DNA of 6,301 bases from Bifidobacterium breve. GTDB lineage: Bacteria > Actinomycetota > Actinomycetes > UBA12327. Of the stretch, positions 5,320-6,301 are shown one piece after another. Both the position numbers and the translations under genes were made by a program. The notes beneath the pieces are model-generated. The model was given only the letters and a program-made list of their open reading frames with translations, was not told where the DNA came from and made no database searches. Within the stretch, counting starts at the first letter, position 1. Every line of letters starts with the position of its first letter. The DNA lies in contig CALQPL010000068.1 of assembly GCA_943332445.1 (NCBI GenBank), positions 1 through 6,301 on the forward strand, read 5' to 3'.

Positions 5320-6301
5320 CTACTTCACTCGAGAGGCGCGCGCGATCAAGCGAGCACTCAGGTTGAGAATCATGACTAGAAGGATCAGCGTAAGCGCACC
5401 GGCCCAGGCTCGGTCAATGGACGCGGTGGTACCGCTACCGATCTGGTCCCAGACGTAGGTGGGCAGCGAAGCCTGCGGCCCGTTGAACGGGTTGGTGTTG
5501 ATTGATTGGGTCAAGAAGGTGGTCAACAGCAAGGGCGCGGTTTCGCCGGTAACTCGGGCGACGGCCAGCATGGCCCCGGTGATGATTCCGGTGGAGGCGG
5601 AAGGAATGACGACTCGCAGGATCGTTCGATACTTTGGAACTCCAAGGGCGTAGGACGCTTCACGCAGGTCGCGTGGGACCAAGCGCAACATTTCTTCGGT
5701 TGAGCGAACCACGACAGGAATCATCAAGATCGAAAGCGAAATACCGGCGGCCAAACCGCTGCGCTGCAAGCCCAACGTCAAGATGAATCCGGTGTAGACG
5801 AACAAACCGGCCACGATCGAGGGGATGCCGGTCATCACGTCGACGAAGAAGCTGATGGTGCGAGCCAAGCGCGAACGGTTGCCGTACTCCACGAGGTAAA
5901 CAGCAGCCAGAATTCCCAACGGGATACCGATGGCGGCGGCAATCGCCACTTGCTCCACGGTGCCGATCAGGGCGTGCAGGATGCCACCGCCGGGGCGACG
6001 TGGACTGACATTGCGCATGGTTGACGTCAAGAAGTTGGCACTGAAGGCGTTCAGGCCGCGAACAAGAACGGTCAACAGGATGGAAACCAGCGGAACCAAG
6101 GCCGCTGTCAGAGCCGAAAGCAACAACGTGGTGGCTAGGCGGTCAATCGCGTAGCGCCTTCCCTCAACGGCAAAGCTCAAGCCGGTTTGCAAAACGATAA
6201 AGAGCAGGAAGGCAAATACCGCTGTCCCCGCCACACCGCTGACAGGCGAGATGAAGGAGAGCAAGGCGGAACCAGCGATGGCCGTTGCGCAGGTGGCCAA
6301 C
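5320..6301 (-). CDS. pstA: Phosphate ABC transporter permease PstA, 5' end beyond the window
   Basis: PstA is one of the two membrane subunits that form the phosphate channel. The reading frame is open through the right window edge, leaving 326 visible residues; a TTG codon at the very edge should not be taken as the start. About eight hydrophobic segments are seen, including two before VEGRRYAIDRLATT (45-58). That N-terminal two-helix extension precedes the region where shorter PstA proteins begin and is, as I recall, common in actinobacteria. The binding-protein-dependent permease (EAA) loop that docks on PstB is REASYALGVPKYRTILRVV at 213-231, with the key Gly220. Conserved GIPSIVAGLFVY (158-169) and RVTGETAPLL (249-258) are typical of PstA. 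The gene ends with TAG, and pstB begins 15 bp later. pstC and pstS would be expected upstream, beyond the window. Confidence 0.95.
   Translation of the reverse strand, partial: LATCATAIAGSALLSFISPVSGVAGTAVFAFLLFIVLQTGLSFAVEGRRYAIDRLATTLLLSALTAALVPLVSILLTVLVRGLNAFSANFLTSTMRNVSPRRPGGGILHALIGTVEQVAIAAAIGIPLGILAAVYLVEYGNRSRLARTISFFVDVMTGIPSIVAGLFVYTGFILTLGLQRSGLAAGISLSILMIPVVVRSTEEMLRLVPRDLREASYALGVPKYRTILRVVIPSASTGIITGAMLAVARVTGETAPLLLTTFLTQSINTNPFNGPQASLPTYVWDQIGSGTTASIDRAWAGALTLILLVMILNLSARLIARASRVK

Noticed and set aside
6298..6300. TTG at the right edge as the start of pstA
   Set aside because: The frame remains open to the window edge, and the TTG sits at the edge of a hydrophobic N-terminal region, so the true start is most likely upstream of the window.

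Overview
The window is a compact, one-directional stretch of bacterial chromosome: seven genes, all on the minus strand, read from the right edge to the left edge. The protein sequences, especially the PurB N-terminus and the PstA N-terminal extension, look actinobacterial (class Actinomycetes). Base composition is only moderately G+C-rich by eye, less extreme than Streptomyces or Mycobacterium, which would suit a smaller-genome environmental actinobacterium. The taxon is an inference, not a database match.

Right part (about 6301 to 4307): the end of a high-affinity phosphate uptake (pst) operon. It holds pstA (permease, cut at its 5' end by the window edge), pstB (ATPase) and a 67-residue CopZ-like heavy-metal chaperone only 17 bp behind pstB. 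No phoU is seen in the window. A GC-rich hairpin with a T-rich tail lies just after the chaperone stop codon and probably ends this transcription unit.

Middle (about 4300 to 4207): a roughly 100-bp gap with three inverted repeats in a row. The first is the probable terminator. The other two, a 19-bp dyad with 7-bp arms and a 16-bp hairpin with a TTTT loop, lie in the purA upstream region and could be an operator or leader structure.

Left part (4206 to 1): a purine operon, purA - purD - peptidase S51-like gene - purB (the last cut at its 3' end by the window edge). PurA and PurB are the two steps from IMP to AMP, and PurB also acts earlier on SAICAR. PurD makes GAR near the start of the pathway. 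Between purD and purB sits a Ser-His hydrolase-fold gene of the PepE/cyanophycinase (S51) family, joined to both neighbours by 4-bp GTGA stop/start overlaps and so very likely translated together with them. This is the least explained part of the window. Members of its family release aspartate from dipeptides or cyanophycin-derived substrates, and PurA consumes aspartate, so an aspartate-supply or salvage role is a reasonable but untested idea.

Apart from the gap upstream of purA, coding is essentially continuous. No tRNA, rRNA, mobile element, CRISPR array or prophage sequence was seen.
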